A stretch of 64,000 nt of DNA, taken from the NCBI GenBank assembly GCA_017792345.1, contig CP051228.1, forward strand, positions 806,001-870,000, in the 5' to 3' direction. This stretch comes from Mesoflavibacter sp. (GTDB taxonomy: Bacteria; Pseudomonadota; Alphaproteobacteria; UBA8366; Aestuariispiraceae). The position numbers and the translations under genes are program-made. Shown here piece by piece: positions 8,909 through 18,484 of the stretch (positions are counted from its first letter, which is position 1; every line of letters begins with the position of its first letter). The notes beneath the pieces were generated by a model. The model was given only the letters and a program-made list of their open reading frames with translations, was not told where the DNA came from and made no database searches.

Positions 8909-10129
8909 CTATAAGGCCTCGCCGCGCACCAGGCGCGGCAGGTCGCCGACGACGCCCATCGCGTGACGCATCAGAAAATGCTTCACCGGCGGCAGGCGGT
9001 TCACCGTGGCAAGGCCCAGATCGCGGACCGCGCGGACCGGCGGCACGTCATTGGAGAACAGGCGCAGCAAGCCGTCGGTCACGGCCGCCAGCAGGACATT
9101 GTCGAAGCGCCGGCGCCGTTCGTAATCCCGCAGCACCGACGGCGCGCCGATATCCAGCCCCAAACGGGCTGCATCGACCAGCACCTCGGCGAAGCCGGCG
9201 ACATCGCGCAGGCCCATATTCAAGCCCTGGCCGGCGATCGGGTGGATCGAATGGGCCGCATCGCCGATCAAAGCGAACCGCCGGTCGGTATAGCGTTCGG
9301 CCTGCTGCAGGCTGAGCGGATAGGCGAAGCGGGGACCGGACAATTCGACATCCCCCAGCCAATCGCCGAACCGCAGCGTCAGTTCCTTCAGGAAATCCGC
9401 ATCATTCATCGCCATGAAGCGTTCTGCGCGGTCCTTCTGCTCCGACCAGACGATGTTGCAGCGGCGCTCCGTCATCGGCAGCATCGCAAATGGACCGCCG
9501 GGCAGGAACAGTTCAACCGCAACACCATCGTGATCTCGCTCATGCCGGACGGTCGCCACCATCGAGACCTGATCGTAGTTCCAGCCGCTGACGCCGATGC
9601 CCGCCTCTTCCCGGCGTTTCGAAAATTTTCCATCGGCGGCGATCGCCAAAGCGGCCGAGATTTCGCGCCCGTCGTCCAGAACCGCCAGCGCCTGGTCGGC
9701 GTCACGGTCGATCCGCGCGACACTGGCCGGGGCCAGCAGGGTCAGTCCGTCAGTCCGTGCCGCGACCTTGTGCAAGGCCTGGCGCGTCACCCGGTTTTCG
9801 ATGATCCAACCAAACGGGTCTTCCCCGACATCGGCGTGATCGTAATGCAGGAACAGCGGCGACACACCGCGCAGCGGATGTCCGTCGGCGACCCGGATAT
9901 CCCAGATCGGCGAGGCGTGATCGGCCATCTCGGACCAGATCCCCGCCCCTTCCAGCACCCGCTTTGAGCCGAGTGCGATAGCCGACGCGCGGCCGTCATA
10001 GGCAAGGGATTGCACGGATTCCGGCGTTTCGCGATCCACCACCACGACCTGGATCCCCGCCCGCGCCAAGGCGATCGCGAGGCTGAGACCGACCATGCCG
10101 CCACCGGCGAAAACCACATCCGTGCGCAT
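8909..10129 (-). CDS. FAD-dependent ubiquinone-biosynthesis hydroxylase (UbiH/UbiL/Coq6 family)
   Basis: A 406-residue class A flavin monooxygenase. The N-terminal GGGMVGLSLAIALARAG binds ADP of FAD, AYDGRASAIA is the UbiH-family block, and IGDAAHSIHPIAGQGLNMG is the second FAD motif. It likely hydroxylates the aromatic ring during ubiquinone synthesis; which carbon it targets cannot be told, since alphaproteobacteria use broad-specificity UbiL as well as UbiH and UbiF types. Length is normal for the family. The start ATG lies 400 bp from glnK, which runs the opposite way, so the spacer carries promoters for both. Confidence 0.88.
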   Translation of the reverse strand: MRTDVVFAGGGMVGLSLAIALARAGIQVVVVDRETPESVQSLAYDGRASAIALGSKRVLEGAGIWSEMADHASPIWDIRVADGHPLRGVSPLFLHYDHADVGEDPFGWIIENRVTRQALHKVAARTDGLTLLAPASVARIDRDADQALAVLDDGREISAALAIAADGKFSKRREEAGIGVSGWNYDQVSMVATVRHERDHDGVAVELFLPGGPFAMLPMTERRCNIVWSEQKDRAERFMAMNDADFLKELTLRFGDWLGDVELSGPRFAYPLSLQQAERYTDRRFALIGDAAHSIHPIAGQGLNMGLRDVAGFAEVLVDAARLGLDIGAPSVLRDYERRRRFDNVLLAAVTDGLLRLFSNDVPPVRAVRDLGLATVNRLPPVKHFLMRHAMGVVGDLPRLVRGEAL

Positions 10130-10351
10130 CTTCCGTCCAATCCTAATCGGGCGCCAAAACCTGTCCCTGAAGGTCGTCCGCCACCGCCTGTCTGTCCAGT
10201 GCCAGAATGCCGCAAAACAATGGTTATTTTTTAGCCGTTTATTCTAATTGCATATTTTTTGTTCATTTTTGTGACGCCTCAAAGACATCGATTTTGAATT
10301 GAGAGTCCCTAACCCACTGACTCTCCTGAAAGTTTCGATTCCCGAACGATC

Positions 10352-10367
10352 TGGCACGCATCTTGTT
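10352..10367 (+). promoter_or_regulatory. sigma-54 (-24/-12) promoter, putative, for glnK-amtB
   Basis: The segment reads TGGCACGCATCTTGTT. It matches the RpoN consensus TGGCACG-N4-TTGCW except for one base (GT instead of GC at -12), with the correct 10-base spacing. It lies about 160 bp upstream of glnK, a gene usually driven by NtrC and RpoN under nitrogen limitation. A second weaker match (TGGCACC-N4-TTCTT) lies near 10425. AT-rich sequence at 10225-10300 could hold activator sites, but no clear NtrC palindrome was found. Confidence 0.5.
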
Positions 10368-10504
10368 ATTAGCTTCCCGAACCTTGTGCGCCGCAGCAAA
10401 ACCGGCAGCGGTTGGCACCCGGGTTCTTCGCGGGGGGACGTTGGTCGATTGCGCGGAGGAACCGGTCGCATGGCGCGAAGGGAGAGCGTACCAGGCATTA
10501 CTAG

Positions 10505-10867
<363 letters not shown>

Positions 10868-10883
10868 GGAGGTTCAAGGAAAC

Positions 10884-12218
10884 ATGTCTATCGCAACCAA
10901 TATGAAACGCGCCACGATCGGCGGCCTTGCCGCGGCGGTCGCGGCCTTGGCGGCCACGCCGGCCCTGGCGGAGGTCGAGATCGAGACGGCTTACGTCTTC
11001 AACACCTTCTCCTTCCTGGTGTCGGGCTTCCTGGTCATGTGGATGGCCTGCGGCTTCGCCATGCTGGAATCCGGCCTGGTCCGCACCAAGAACACCGCGA
11101 CGATCTGTCTGAAGAACATCGCGCTCTATTCCGTCGCCGGGATCATGTACTACCTGATCGGCTATAACCTGATGTATGTCGGCGTCGACGCCGGCTGGAT
11201 CGGCAGCTTCTCGATCTTCTATGACGGGTCGCTGGACGAAGCCGCACTGGCGGCGGAAGTCGCCGATGTCGGCTATTCCACCATGTCCGACTGGTTCTTC
11301 CAGATGGTCTTCGTCGCCACGGCCGCGTCGATCGTCTCCGGCACTGTCGCCGAACGCGTCAAGTTCTGGCCGTTCATGATCTTCACGGTCGTCCTGACCG
11401 CGGTGATCTATCCGGTGCAGGCCTCCTGGACCTGGGGCGGCGGCTGGCTGTCCGAAATGGGCTTCTCCGATTACGCCGGTTCGACGCTGGTTCACAGCTG
11501 CGGCGGTTGGGCTGCCCTGGTCGGTGCCATCCTGCTTGGCCCGCGTAAGGGCAAGTACGGTGCCGACGGCAAGGTCACCCCGATGCCGGGCGCGAACCTG
11601 CCGCTCGCTACGCTGGGCACGTTCATCCTGTGGCTCGGCTGGTTCGGCTTCAACGGCGGTTCGGTCCTGGCCCTGGGCTCGGCGGCTGCCGCTGCGGAAA
11701 TGTCGATCGTCTATGCCAACACCAACCTGGCCGCGGCCGCCGGTGTTGTCGTCGCGATCTTCATGACGCAGATCATGTACAAGAAGATCGACCTGACCAT
11801 GGCTCTGAACGGTGCCATCGGGGGTCTGGTTGCCATCACCGCCGGTCCGGCCCTGGAGTTCAGCTTCCTGGCCATCATCGTCGGCGGTGTCGGCGGCGCC
11901 CTGGTCGTGATCGCGGTCCCGCTGATCGACAAGCTGAAGATCGACGACGTGGTCGGTGCCATCTCGGCCCACCTGGTCGCCGGTATCTGGGGCACGCTGT
12001 GCGTCGCCTTCTTCGGCGGCGGCGACCTGGTCGCCCAGATCACGGGTATCGTCGCGGTCGGCATCTGGACGGTTGTCACCAGCGCCATCGTCTGGGGCAT
12101 CTTGAAGGTCACGATCGGCATCCGTGCCAACGAAGAGGACGAAATGATCGGGCTCGACAAGGCAGAGCTCGGCATGGAGGCCTATCCGGAATTCGGTTCG
12201 GGTTCCTCCTCGATGTAA
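10884..12218 (+). CDS. amtB: ammonium transporter AmtB
   Basis: A 444-residue inner-membrane ammonium channel. An N-terminal signal peptide ends near the ALAEVEIE stretch, and eleven hydrophobic segments follow. Family blocks include AFAMLESGLVRTKN, GFSDYAGSTLVHSCGGWAAL carrying the first pore His, LGTFILWLGWFGFNGGS, and ISAHLVAGIWGTL carrying the second pore His. The short cytoplasmic tail ends YPEFGSGSSSM. The start follows AAGGA, 16 bp after glnK, so both belong to one operon governed by the putative sigma-54 promoter. A hairpin terminator follows the gene by 60 bp. Confidence 0.96.
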   Translation: MSIATNMKRATIGGLAAAVAALAATPALAEVEIETAYVFNTFSFLVSGFLVMWMACGFAMLESGLVRTKNTATICLKNIALYSVAGIMYYLIGYNLMYVGVDAGWIGSFSIFYDGSLDEAALAAEVADVGYSTMSDWFFQMVFVATAASIVSGTVAERVKFWPFMIFTVVLTAVIYPVQASWTWGGGWLSEMGFSDYAGSTLVHSCGGWAALVGAILLGPRKGKYGADGKVTPMPGANLPLATLGTFILWLGWFGFNGGSVLALGSAAAAAEMSIVYANTNLAAAAGVVVAIFMTQIMYKKIDLTMALNGAIGGLVAITAGPALEFSFLAIIVGGVGGALVVIAVPLIDKLKIDDVVGAISAHLVAGIWGTLCVAFFGGGDLVAQITGIVAVGIWTVVTSAIVWGILKVTIGIRANEEDEMIGLDKAELGMEAYPEFGSGSSSM

Positions 12219-12277
12219 GTCGAGGGGACAACACAAGGGAAACGACCCGAACCACACGTTTCCACCCCGCAAAACTT

Positions 12278-12309
12278 CCCCGGAGGGTCCGCCTTCCGGG
12301 GATTTTTTT
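12278..12309 (+). terminator. Rho-independent terminator of glnK-amtB
   Basis: A GC-rich stem with outer arms CCCCGGA and TCCGGGG extends inward with one bulge (GG against CC). It is followed at once by ATTTTTTT. It lies 60 bases after the amtB stop codon on the same strand. Confidence 0.85.
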
Positions 12310-12441
12310 ATGTGCGGCAAGCCGGCTGGCAACCGGCTCGATGTTTCGCGTAATGCTTGTCGGCGATGCGGAAACGATCTTATCCTTTGGTGACGTGCAT
12401 GGGTTGGCGGTGCAGCCGCCTGATAGCTGGGGAGAGAAAGA

Positions 12442-12765
12442 ATGGCATTGCTGATCTATTTGGCGTTCGGAATACTTTTTGCGCTTCTCTGCGCCAGCAT
12501 GGCCAAATCAAGAAACCGTAGCATTGGCCTTTGGACGGTACTGGGCTTCTTTCTGGGACTCTTTGCCGTACTGATCCTGGCGATCATTGGGAAAGACAAG
12601 GATGCGCCCGCCGCCGCCGACCCCGCGAGTGCCGGCACACCGGCTTTGCAGCCCGCGAAATCGAATTCCAATCTCGATGAGATTGCAAAACTGAAGAAGC
12701 TGCTGGACGACGGCGTCCTGACCCGGGACGAGTTCGACGAACAGAAGAGACGGCTTCTGCAATAA
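12442..12765 (+). CDS. small membrane protein with C-terminal SHOCT domain
   Basis: A 107-residue protein. Two hydrophobic stretches at about residues 3-20 and 27-47 form a hairpin in the inner membrane. An Ala/Pro-rich linker follows. The last 30 residues (EIAKLKKLLDDGVLTRDEFD, then EQKRRLL) form a SHOCT short C-terminal domain. SHOCT domains are associated with oligomerisation or membrane-linked proteins, but no biochemical role is known for this arrangement. A GGAGAGAA ribosome site precedes the ATG. The gene stands alone between the amtB terminator and the aminotransferase gene. Confidence 0.8.
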   Translation: MALLIYLAFGILFALLCASMAKSRNRSIGLWTVLGFFLGLFAVLILAIIGKDKDAPAAADPASAGTPALQPAKSNSNLDEIAKLKKLLDDGVLTRDEFDEQKRRLLQ

Positions 12766-12923
12766 TCGGCACGGTCCCCAGCATGTAGCGATCGCATCAC
12801 GGGGACCTGTCAATCCGCCCCAAATCTAGTATAGTCTACCCTATCAAGCGAATGGTCCGAGATTTGCTTCCAGCCGTTGCGGTCGGAAGCAGGTTTTCGG
12901 ATTCTTAACGGCATAGGACGACG

Positions 12924-14144
12924 ATGGGCGGTTCACGGCTCGACCTTCTTAAAAATTTCCCCTACCGGCGGCTGAACGCCCTGCTGGAGGGCCTGGAGTC
13001 TTCGCACGACCCGCTGTTTCTGCAAATCGGGGAGCCGCAGGACGCGGTGCCGGCTCTGGTCCTGCCCACGGTGAATGCGCATGCCGGTCTGTTTGGGAAA
13101 TATCCGCCGCCCAATGGCGCGCCGGATTACAACGAGGCCGTGGCGCGCTGGATCGAGGGGCGCTATGGCCTCGGCGCGGGATCGATCGATCCGGTAACTC
13201 AGGTGACCGCCCTGTGCGGCACGCGCGAAGGACTGTTCCAGGCGGCGCTGATGGCGGTGATGCGCAAGCGCGAACGCATGCGCGACCCGGGTGTCGCCCC
13301 GGCGGTGCTGGTCCCCAACCCGATGTATCATGTCTATTTCGGCGGGGCCGTGGTCGGCGACGCGGAACCGGTACTGCTGAACGCGACGGCGGAGAACGGG
13401 TTCCTGCCGGACTATGCCGGTCTGCCGAAATCCGTCCTGGACCGGACCGCGATCTGCTATCTGTGCACGCCCGGCAATCCGACCGGGGCCGTGGCGTCGC
13501 GCGACGCGGTGCGCGACTTGCTGGCCCTGGCGCGCAAGCATGATTTCGTCCTGGCGGTCGACGAATGCTATTCCGAGATCTGGTTCGACACACCGCCGGC
13601 CGGCGGGTTCGACGCGGCGCACGATCTGGGTGGAACGGACAATCTTCTGGTCTTCAATTCCCTGTCGAAACGGTCCGGGTCGCCGGGCTTGCGGTGCGGC
13701 TTCGTCGCCGGAGACCCGGCCCTGATGGAACCGCTGATGCTGCTACGCTCCTATGGCGGCGCCCAGGTACCGGGCGCGCTGATGGCGGCGGGAACGGCGC
13801 TGTGGCGCGACGAGGATCATGCGGAAGCCAATCGCCGCCGCTACCTTAATTTGGTCGAAATCGCCGACCATCATCTGGCGGGGATTCCGGGATATCGCAA
13901 ACCGGAGGCCGGATTCTTCCTGTGGATCGACGTCTCGGCGCAGTTCGGCGACGGCGAGGCCGCTGCGAAACAGCTTTGGGCCAAAGCCGGGGTGAAGACC
14001 CTGCCCGGACGTTATATGGCCCGTCCGGACCCGGTGACAGAGGCCAGCCCCGGCGATCCCTATATCCGGATCGCCCTGGTACACGACCCGGAGACAGTGG
14101 GCGAGGCAATGACCCGTATCGGCGCGGTTCTACGCGGCGCCTGA
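12924..14144 (+). CDS. class I/II pyridoxal-phosphate aminotransferase (DapC-like)
   Basis: A 406-residue fold-type I aminotransferase. PLFLQIGEPQ and YPPPNGAPDYNEAVARW form the N-terminal region, and TPGNPTGAVASRDA holds the conserved Asn. VDECYSEIWFDTPP holds the Asp, and FNSLSKRSGSPGLRCGF the PLP-binding Lys in SLSKRS. A late Arg in PYIRIALV binds the substrate carboxylate. The sequence resembles N-succinyl-diaminopimelate and aspartate-type aminotransferases; the lysine-pathway assignment is an inference. It lies 38 bp before ftsK, an arrangement seen in related bacteria. A purine-rich stretch precedes the ATG. Confidence 0.85.
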   Translation: MGGSRLDLLKNFPYRRLNALLEGLESSHDPLFLQIGEPQDAVPALVLPTVNAHAGLFGKYPPPNGAPDYNEAVARWIEGRYGLGAGSIDPVTQVTALCGTREGLFQAALMAVMRKRERMRDPGVAPAVLVPNPMYHVYFGGAVVGDAEPVLLNATAENGFLPDYAGLPKSVLDRTAICYLCTPGNPTGAVASRDAVRDLLALARKHDFVLAVDECYSEIWFDTPPAGGFDAAHDLGGTDNLLVFNSLSKRSGSPGLRCGFVAGDPALMEPLMLLRSYGGAQVPGALMAAGTALWRDEDHAEANRRRYLNLVEIADHHLAGIPGYRKPEAGFFLWIDVSAQFGDGEAAAKQLWAKAGVKTLPGRYMARPDPVTEASPGDPYIRIALVHDPETVGEAMTRIGAVLRGA

Positions 14145-14182
14145 CGATAGATTTACGGAACGCGGAACAGCGAGACGAGACC

Positions 14183-16564
14183 ATGGTTGCGAAAACACAG
14201 GAAAAACCGGCCTTTCTGCCGGCCGGAACGACCGATTATCTGCGCAAGCGCGGGATCGAATGTCTCGGCGTCGGATTGATCGTCCTCAGCCTCGCCCTGC
14301 TGGCCGCCCTGATCTCCTACGATCCGCTGGACCCGTCCCCGAATACCGCGACAGATCGGATTCCGGTCAACCTTCTGGGGACGTACGGGGCGGCGGTCGC
14401 CGACGTGGCGCTGCAAAGCCTGGGTCTGGCGGCGTTCCTGGGCTTTCCGCTGCTGGCGGGTTGGGGCTGGCGCCTGGTCGTGGACCGCGCCCTGCCGCGG
14501 ACTTACATCCGTCTCGCCCTGACACCGGTTCTCGCCGTCCTGACGGCGCTCGCGCTTGCCACCCTGCCGCCGCATGCCTCCTGGCAGCTCGCCGCTGGCC
14601 TCGGCGGGTTCCTGGGCGATATGAGCCTCGGCGCGCTTCAGACTGTCCTGCCGCCCGTCGACCCGACCTGGATCGGCCTTGCCGTCGCAATCCCGGCCGC
14701 CGCGGTTGCGCTCTACGGTTTCGGGATCACGCTGGGCGAATGGCGCGCCCTGGGCACGCAAAGCTGGTCCGGCCTGCGCGGCGCGGCCGGTCTGGTTCGC
14801 AGAACCGACAAGCTGGCGCCCGCCTTGAAGGACCTGCTGACCCGCGATACCGGCCGGGTCGAGCCGATACTGGAACGCTCCGTCAAACGCGAGGCCCCGC
14901 CACGGGTCGCGCCCGCCGCCCCGCGCCCGCAGCGCGACGACCGGGTCGAGACGCCGGAAGCCCCGCGGCCGTCGAAACGCGCCAAGGAAGAACGCCAGAT
15001 CAAGCTGGACCTGCCGCCGCAAGACGGCGAGTTCCACCTGCCGCCGATCGACATCCTGGTCGACCGCCAGCCGGACCCGGAAGCGCAGGCCAAGAATGCG
15101 GAAGGGCTGGAGCAGAACGCCCGCATGCTGGAAGGCGTGCTGGAAGATTTCGGGGTCAAGGGCGAGATCGTACGCGTACGCCCCGGCCCGGTGGTGACGC
15201 TTTACGAATTGGAACCGGCACCCGGCACCAAGACCAGTCGCGTGATCGGCCTCAGCGACGATATCGCGCGGTCGATGTCTGCGATTTCCGTGCGCATCGC
15301 CACGGTTCCGGGCCGCAGCGTGATCGGCATTGAACTACCGAACGGGCGGCGCGAAATGGTCGGCTTCCGCGAATTGGTCGCGTCGGATACGTACGATCGG
15401 TCCAAATCCAAACTGCCGATGATCCTGGGCAAGGATATCGGCGGCGCGCCGGAAGTCGTCGACCTGGCCACCATGCCCCACCTGCTGATCGCCGGGACGA
15501 CCGGGTCCGGGAAGTCGGTCGGCATGAATACGATGATCCTGTCGCTGCTCTACAAGCTGACGCCGGACCAATGCCGCTTCATCATGATCGACCCCAAGAT
15601 GCTGGAACTGTCCGTCTATGACGACATCCCGCATCTTCTGGCCCCTGTCGTCACCGATCCGAAGAAGGCCGTCGTCGCCCTGAAATGGGCGGTGCGCGAG
15701 ATGGAAGACCGCTATCGCGCCATGTCCAAGCTGGGTGTGCGGAACATCGAGGGCTACAACAAGCGCGTGACGGAAGCGTCCCGCAAGGGCGAGGTCATCA
15801 CGCGGCGGGTTCAGACCGGGTTCGATGCCGAAAGCGGCAAGCCGATCTTCGAAGACGAGCCGCTGGATCTCAGCCCCCTGCCCTATATCGTCGTCCTGGT
15901 CGACGAGATGGCCGATCTGATGCTGGTCGCCGGCAAGGATATCGAAGCGTCGATCCAACGGCTGGCCCAGATGGCCCGCGCCGCCGGCATCCACCTGATC
16001 ATGGCGACGCAGCGCCCGTCGGTCGACGTCATCACCGGGACGATCAAGGCAAACTTCCCGACCCGCATTTCCTTCCAGGTGACCTCCAAGGTCGACAGCC
16101 GCACCATCCTGGGCGAACAGGGCGCGGAACAGCTTCTGGGCAAGGGCGACATGCTGCACATGGCGGGCGGCGGACGCGTCACCCGCGTCCATGGTCCCTT
16201 CGTCGACGACAGCGAAGTTGAGGCGGTTTGTCAGTACCTTAAGGCCCAAGGTGTACCGGCCTATGTTGACAGCGTGACGGACGAGGACGATATGACAGGC
16301 GGTTTCGATACCGATGTCAGCGGCGCCAGCAACCCGATGGGCGGCGGAGGCGGCGACGATAACGGTGAAAATTCGCTCTACGATCAGGCGGTTGCTCTGG
16401 TCGCCCGGGAAGGCAAATGTTCGACCAGCTTCGTTCAGCGCCACCTGCAGATCGGCTATAACAGGGCCGCCCGGATCGTCGAGCGCATGGAAAAGGAAGG
16501 GGTCGTCAGTGCGGCCAACCATGTTGGAAAACGTAACGTCCTTATCGGCGATCATTCCGCGTAA
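14183..16564 (+). CDS. ftsK: DNA translocase FtsK
   Basis: A 793-residue septal DNA pump that moves and orients the chromosome termini during division and activates XerCD at dif. It has four or so hydrophobic segments in the first ~190 residues and a shorter-than-E. coli linker. The FtsK alpha-beta motor carries Walker A (LIAGTTGSGKSVGMN) and Walker B (YIVVLVDEMADLM). A C-terminal gamma winged helix ends near NHVGKRNVLIG, which reads KOPS-like DNA sites. The frame is open further upstream into the aminotransferase gene, but MVAKTQEKP is the first sensible start after that gene. Its last 44 bases overlap the lolA start. Confidence 0.96.
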   Translation: MVAKTQEKPAFLPAGTTDYLRKRGIECLGVGLIVLSLALLAALISYDPLDPSPNTATDRIPVNLLGTYGAAVADVALQSLGLAAFLGFPLLAGWGWRLVVDRALPRTYIRLALTPVLAVLTALALATLPPHASWQLAAGLGGFLGDMSLGALQTVLPPVDPTWIGLAVAIPAAAVALYGFGITLGEWRALGTQSWSGLRGAAGLVRRTDKLAPALKDLLTRDTGRVEPILERSVKREAPPRVAPAAPRPQRDDRVETPEAPRPSKRAKEERQIKLDLPPQDGEFHLPPIDILVDRQPDPEAQAKNAEGLEQNARMLEGVLEDFGVKGEIVRVRPGPVVTLYELEPAPGTKTSRVIGLSDDIARSMSAISVRIATVPGRSVIGIELPNGRREMVGFRELVASDTYDRSKSKLPMILGKDIGGAPEVVDLATMPHLLIAGTTGSGKSVGMNTMILSLLYKLTPDQCRFIMIDPKMLELSVYDDIPHLLAPVVTDPKKAVVALKWAVREMEDRYRAMSKLGVRNIEGYNKRVTEASRKGEVITRRVQTGFDAESGKPIFEDEPLDLSPLPYIVVLVDEMADLMLVAGKDIEASIQRLAQMARAAGIHLIMATQRPSVDVITGTIKANFPTRISFQVTSKVDSRTILGEQGAEQLLGKGDMLHMAGGGRVTRVHGPFVDDSEVEAVCQYLKAQGVPAYVDSVTDEDDMTGGFDTDVSGASNPMGGGGGDDNGENSLYDQAVALVAREGKCSTSFVQRHLQIGYNRAARIVERMEKEGVVSAANHVGKRNVLIGDHSA

Positions 16565-17240
16565 GGCGCTGTCGGGCATTGTCCTTGTGGCGTCCCTGAT
16601 CGCCGCCTCCGGTACCGCGGTCTGGGCGCAATCCGCGCAACAGTTTGACCCCAATGCGAATGCCGTGGCGACGCGCGGTGCGGCACTGGGTGCCGAAGAG
16701 CAGCGCATTCTGTTGAACGAGGTCGAGGCCTATTTCGACGGCGTCGATACGATGCAGGCACGGTTTCTTCAGTACAATATGGACGGGACCGTCTATCGCG
16801 GCGACGTGAAGATCGACCGGCCCGGCAAGATGCTGATCGATTACGACGCACCGGTTCCCTTCAAAATCGTCGCCGACGGCACTTTCTACATCTTCGTCGA
16901 CGAGGATCTGGAAGAGGTGTCGCATATTCCCCTGGCGCTCACCCCCGCCAACATGCTGTTGCGGCAACCGATGAATCTGGGCCAGGACCTGACCGTTATC
17001 GACGCGGCGCGCGACAGCGGCGTACTCTATGTCACGCTGGCCCAGAAGGAATCCGAAGACGCCGGGACGCTGACGCTCGCCTTCAACGAAGAACCGCTAG
17101 CCCTGCGGCAATGGACCGTGATCGACGCCCAGGGCGTGGTGACCCGCGTTCTGTTGCAGAACCCGTCGACAGGCGTGGATTTCGCTGCCGACACGTTCTC
17201 CTTCGTCAATCCCTGGGCCTCCCGCGAAGGCGGTAACTAG
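16521..17240 (+). CDS. lolA: outer-membrane lipoprotein carrier LolA family protein
   Basis: A 239-residue periplasmic protein. A signal peptide (IVLVASLIAASGTAVWAQSA) occupies roughly residues 18-37. The mature part contains VDTMQARFLQYNMDGTVYRG and KIDRPGKMLIDYDAP, typical of the LolA beta-barrel that carries lipoproteins from LolCDE to the outer membrane. The ATG lies inside the last codons of ftsK, overlapping by 44 bp, a common ftsK-lolA layout that implies translational coupling. Length is close to the family norm. The C terminus ends shortly before the convergent dioxygenase gene. Confidence 0.88.
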   Translation: MLENVTSLSAIIPRKALSGIVLVASLIAASGTAVWAQSAQQFDPNANAVATRGAALGAEEQRILLNEVEAYFDGVDTMQARFLQYNMDGTVYRGDVKIDRPGKMLIDYDAPVPFKIVADGTFYIFVDEDLEEVSHIPLALTPANMLLRQPMNLGQDLTVIDAARDSGVLYVTLAQKESEDAGTLTLAFNEEPLALRQWTVIDAQGVVTRVLLQNPSTGVDFAADTFSFVNPWASREGGN

Positions 17241-17252
17241 AGCGGTATGCGT

Positions 17253-18041
17253 TCAGCCGAAAGCGTAAGCGTCCATCGCCAAGACGGTGTAGCACACGCT
17301 GTCATGCAGGCGGCGGCCGGTTCCGGCGCCGCCTGCGCCCATCGCGACGAAGAAGGGCAGGAAATGCTCGTCGGTCGGATGGTTATGGCGCCCTTCCGGG
17401 TGTTCCGCGAAGCCGCATAGCGCCGCCTCGTCGCCCGCACTGACCTTGTCGGCCACCCATTCCTGGAAGGATGTCACCCATTCCGGCGTTTGCGTGACGC
17501 CGGCACGCATCAGACGCTGCCATTCCCCCAGATTGTGGGTCACATTGCCGGAGCACAGGATCAGGACGCCCTCATCCCGCAGTGGCGCCAGGGCGGCACC
17601 CAGCCCGGCATGGTGACGCGCATCGCCGCCCGCCCTGAGGGACAATTGCACCACGGGAATATCGGCATCCGGATAGATGAGGCTGAGCGGCGTCCAGACG
17701 CCGTGATCCAGGTTCCGGTCGCCATCCACGCCCGCCGGGATGCCCGCGTCCGACAGCAGTCCCGTTACCCTTTGGACCAGCGCAGGATCGCCCTGCGGCG
17801 CATAGGTCATGTCATAGAGCTGAGGCGGAAAGCCGTAGAAGTCGTAAAGTGCCGCCTGCTGCGCTGCGCCCGTCACCGCATGATCCTGCGTCTCCCAATG
17901 GGCGGAGACGGCCAGGATGGCGCTTGGGCGTGCAGGGAGCGACGCTGCCAGACCGGTGAGGAAATCGCGGGCAGCGAGGCGCTCCAGTGGCAGCGTCGGC
18001 GGACCGTGCGAAATGAAGAGGGCTGGCAGAGTTTGGGTCAT
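17253..18041 (-). CDS. DODA-type extradiol ring-cleavage dioxygenase family (YgiD-like)
   Basis: A 262-residue class III (LigB-superfamily) extradiol dioxygenase-like protein. LFISHGPPTLPL supplies the first metal His, and AVSAHWETQ the second. DHGVWTPLSLIYP and ILCSGNVTHNLGEW are also conserved in the family. E. coli YgiD acts on 4,5-DOPA in vitro, but the natural substrate is unclear, so the substrate here is not known. Three in-frame starts are possible. I took MTQTLPALF because it matches the family N terminus; ATG 18053 directly abuts its only GAGG. The gene is convergent with lolA. Confidence 0.86.
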   Translation of the reverse strand: MTQTLPALFISHGPPTLPLERLAARDFLTGLAASLPARPSAILAVSAHWETQDHAVTGAAQQAALYDFYGFPPQLYDMTYAPQGDPALVQRVTGLLSDAGIPAGVDGDRNLDHGVWTPLSLIYPDADIPVVQLSLRAGGDARHHAGLGAALAPLRDEGVLILCSGNVTHNLGEWQRLMRAGVTQTPEWVTSFQEWVADKVSAGDEAALCGFAEHPEGRHNHPTDEHFLPFFVAMGAGGAGTGRRLHDSVCYTVLAMDAYAFG

Positions 18042-18174
18042 GTCCGTAGGCATCCTCGATTGTTGACGCAATTACTCTATCGCGTCTCAGACCGGGCGAT
18101 TAAGCCCAAGACTGGAAACAGTCTGTCCCGAAATCGGCGGACATTGAAAATCGAAAGGCGGGAAAGGGGGCCAA

Positions 18175-18330
18175 AATTAAGGCGCCCCGTCTCGGGGGAG
18201 GGGGAGACGGGGCGCAGCCTTGCAGAGAAGGCGCCGGAAACCCGGGAATTCTCCCGGTCTCCGGTGGAAGCCGCTGCCTGGTATTGGGGGAGGAGGGCGA
18301 CAGCGCTTCCTCTTGATGAAGGATATGGGG
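18175..18330 (-). ncRNA. putative small RNA with C-rich anti-Shine-Dalgarno-like loops
   Basis: No gene is seen between 18042 and 18484. On the minus strand the stretch forms consecutive hairpins. 18234-18264 pairs CCGGA and CCGGGA with TCCCGG and TCCGG, and 18217-18232 pairs GCCTT with AAGGC. The strongest is 18182-18215, with perfect 12-bp arms GCGCCCCGTCTC and GAGACGGGGCGC, followed by CTTAATTTTGG, which looks like an intrinsic terminator. The terminator loop reads CCCCTCCCCC, and an unpaired CCCTCCTCCCCC lies upstream near 18285-18297. C/U-rich anti-SD loops of this kind mark several alphaproteobacterial sRNA families. The 5' end is a guess and no promoter was fixed. Confidence 0.42.
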
Positions 18331-18484
18331 ATAACCGGAAGCTTTGTAGAGTGAACAAAACGCAATCCCGTCATGCTTCTGACGCATGGCTGAAAACAAT
18401 GCCCTGCCCGCAGCGGCGAACTTGCCAATCCGGCGGCGGCTTCATAGCTTCTTCTCAACATTCGACGAATGAATTGGTGCCCCG

